Shown: piece by piece, positions 3,748 through 5,195 of the stretch | How the letters are laid out: each line of letters begins with the position of its first letter | How positions within the stretch are numbered: the first letter of the stretch is position 1 | Origin: Chromatiales bacterium | Lineage (GTDB): Bacteria; Pseudomonadota; Gammaproteobacteria; Chromatiales; Chromatiaceae | Assembly: GCA_022360595.1 (NCBI GenBank) | Contig: JAKSCN010000119.1 | Location: 1 to 5,195 of the forward strand | Direction: 5' to 3' | DNA length: 5,195 bases | Position numbers and translations under genes: made by a program | The notes under the pieces: generated by a model | Database searches by the model: none | What the model was told of the DNA's origin: nothing | Seen by the model: the letters and a program-made list of their open reading frames with translations, nothing else

Positions 3748-5195
3748 ATGGGGCATTTTGACAATAAGCAGTTACTGCTTGCGGAGCTACGGCAGCGGGT
3801 GCGGGAGTTCTATTTGGCGGATGAGTCGACGGTTGTGCGCTCGTTGATGGTCAATGCCGGGATCACAGAAGCAGACCGTCTTGAGATGACCCGGCGGGCG
3901 GTTGAGTTGGTTCGTCAAGTGCGTAACGACACTGAGCCGACCATGATGGAGAGTTTTCTAGCCGAGTATGGTCTGTCGACCAGGGAGGGTGTTGCCTTGA
4001 TGTGTCTGGCCGAGGCACTGTTGCGGGTGCCGGATGAAACCACCATCGATGCCTTGATTGAGGATAAGGTTGTGTCCGGCAATTGGGGTGAGCATCTGGG
4101 CGAGTCAACCTCGTTGCTGGTCAATGTATCGACTTGGGCTCTATTGATTACCGGTAAGGTGATCAGCCCCGTTGATGAGGAGGGTATCACCGAGACGCTG
4201 CACGCGATGGTCAAGCGGCTGGGGGAACCGATAGTCCGCACCGCTATCAGTCAGGCGATGAAGGAGCTGGGTCGTCGGTTTGTGCTGGGTCGGACTATTC
4301 AGGAGGCGACAGAGCGGGCAGAGGAGCAGGAGTCCCGCGGTTATCGCTATTCATATGACATGTTGGGTGAGGCGGCTCGAACAGATGCTGATGCCAAGCG
4401 GTACCATGCTGCCTATTCTGCTGCTATCTCACACCTGGCTGGTATCTGTCAGAGTGACAATATTCGTCTGAATCCAGGCATTTCGGTGAAGCTGTCGGCG
4501 CTGCATCCGCGCTATGAGTTTAGCCAGCGGAGCCGGGTGATGAGTGAACTGGTGCCGCGTATCCATGAGTTGGCACTGCAGGCTAAGGCAGCCAATATGG
4601 GATTCAATATCGATGCCGAGGAGGCTGAACGTCTAGATCTCTCTCTGGATGTGACAGAGGCGGTTTTAGCAACCCCTGAGCTGGCGGGGTGGGATGGCTT
4701 TGGTGTGGTTGTGCAGGCCTTTGGACAGCGGGCCTCGCCCGTATTGGATTGGCTCTATGCGCTCGCTCAGCACCTGGATCGACGCATCATGGTGCGTTTG
4801 GTGAAAGGCGCCTATTGGGACAGCGAAATAAAGCGCGCCCAGGTGATGGGGTTAAGCGGCTTTCCCGTGTTTACCCGCAAGGCCAGTAGTGATGTCTCCT
4901 TCATTAGCTGTGCTAAAAAACTGCTGGAGATGGGGGATCGTATCTATCCGCAGTTTGCTACCCATAATGCGCACTCTGTTGCTGCAGTGCTCCAGTTGGC
5001 GAAGCGCGATGACGATTTTGAATTCCAACGCCTGCACGGGATGGGGGAGTCGCTGCACGATGTTGTTGTGAGGGACAGGAAGGCCCGCTGTCGCATCTAT
5101 GCCCCGGTGGGGGATCATAAAGATCTGCTGGCCTATCTGGTGCGGCGCCTGTTGGAGAATGGGGCGCATAGCTCGTTTGTTAATCAGGTAGTCGA
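3748..5195 (+). CDS. putA: PutA, proline dehydrogenase part (C-terminus cut by window edge)
   Basis: 482 codons stay open to the right edge. Proline dehydrogenase oxidises L-proline to pyrroline-5-carboxylate with FAD and passes electrons to the quinone pool at the inner membrane. The sequence follows E. coli PutA closely: ISVKLSALHPRY with K248, NIDAEEAERLDLS with D289, RLVKGAYWDSEIKRAQ around 350-365, FATHNAH at 403-409, RLHGMGE at 428-434, and the substrate-binding arginine pair R466-R467 in VRRLLENGA. By alignment from memory K248 and D289 correspond to E. coli K329 and D370. The first residue thus matches about E. coli 82, so the ribbon-helix-helix DNA-binding domain is absent and this PutA should not repress its own gene. 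The aldehyde dehydrogenase half would lie beyond the window, so bifunctionality is likely but unseen. AAGG eight bases before the ATG supports the start; TTG at 3721 is an alternative. Confidence 0.94.
   Translation, partial: MGHFDNKQLLLAELRQRVREFYLADESTVVRSLMVNAGITEADRLEMTRRAVELVRQVRNDTEPTMMESFLAEYGLSTREGVALMCLAEALLRVPDETTIDALIEDKVVSGNWGEHLGESTSLLVNVSTWALLITGKVISPVDEEGITETLHAMVKRLGEPIVRTAISQAMKELGRRFVLGRTIQEATERAEEQESRGYRYSYDMLGEAARTDADAKRYHAAYSAAISHLAGICQSDNIRLNPGISVKLSALHPRYEFSQRSRVMSELVPRIHELALQAKAANMGFNIDAEEAERLDLSLDVTEAVLATPELAGWDGFGVVVQAFGQRASPVLDWLYALAQHLDRRIMVRLVKGAYWDSEIKRAQVMGLSGFPVFTRKASSDVSFISCAKKLLEMGDRIYPQFATHNAHSVAAVLQLAKRDDDFEFQRLHGMGESLHDVVVRDRKARCRIYAPVGDHKDLLAYLVRRLLENGAHSSFVNQVV

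Noticed and set aside
3863..4241. Minus-strand frames of 81 and 108 codons (3863-4108, 3915-4241)
   Set aside because: They are antisense to putA, where the plus-strand protein is continuous and strongly PutA-like.
4852..5169. Minus-strand frame of 105 codons
   Set aside because: It is antisense to the most conserved proline dehydrogenase motifs, so it is a shadow of putA.

Overview
The window looks like a stretch of gammaproteobacterial chromosome. The PutA proline dehydrogenase segment closely resembles the Escherichia coli protein in its catalytic motifs, and the periplasmic small proteins and the MoxR ATPase fit the same group. Genus cannot be told. The core genes at both ends (moxR, putA) look GC-richer than the middle, where the Sel1 gene and the mobile DNA are more AT-rich. 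That impression is by eye, not computed.

Layout, left to right: (1) A MoxR-type AAA+ ATPase on the minus strand (1-912), running off the left edge. (2) A gene-free strip (913-1183) ending in an 11-bp-stem palindrome. (3) A 280-bp non-autonomous MITE-like element (1184-1463), which is an inverted dimer of a 140-bp unit. Each unit holds its own long hairpin with a small internal hairpin. (4) An IS200-type insertion sequence (about 1464-2107) directly against the MITE, with a single HUH/Y1 transposase gene (1580-2008) and a ladder of hairpins at its 3' side. (5) A short AT-rich spacer with an imperfect hairpin. (6) Two minus-strand genes for exported proteins: a Sel1-repeat protein (2290-2970) and a small protein with a DUF4124-like N-terminus and a BamE/OmlA-like C-terminus (3088-3594). 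(7) A divergent intergenic region of 153 bp. (8) putA on the plus strand (3748-5195), running off the right edge with only its N-terminal and proline dehydrogenase parts visible.

The genes do not form one pathway. MoxR is probably the first gene of a cluster continuing to the left; the two exported proteins may share a transcript; putA serves proline catabolism on its own. The middle is an insertion hot spot where a MITE and an IS200 element sit end to end.

The most interesting signal is in the MITE. Its two halves align without any gap, yet the long stems have diverged almost completely while still pairing within each half. A 5-bp inner hairpin lies at exactly the same position in both halves and shows two compensated base pairs. 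This suggests that the structure, not the sequence, is maintained.
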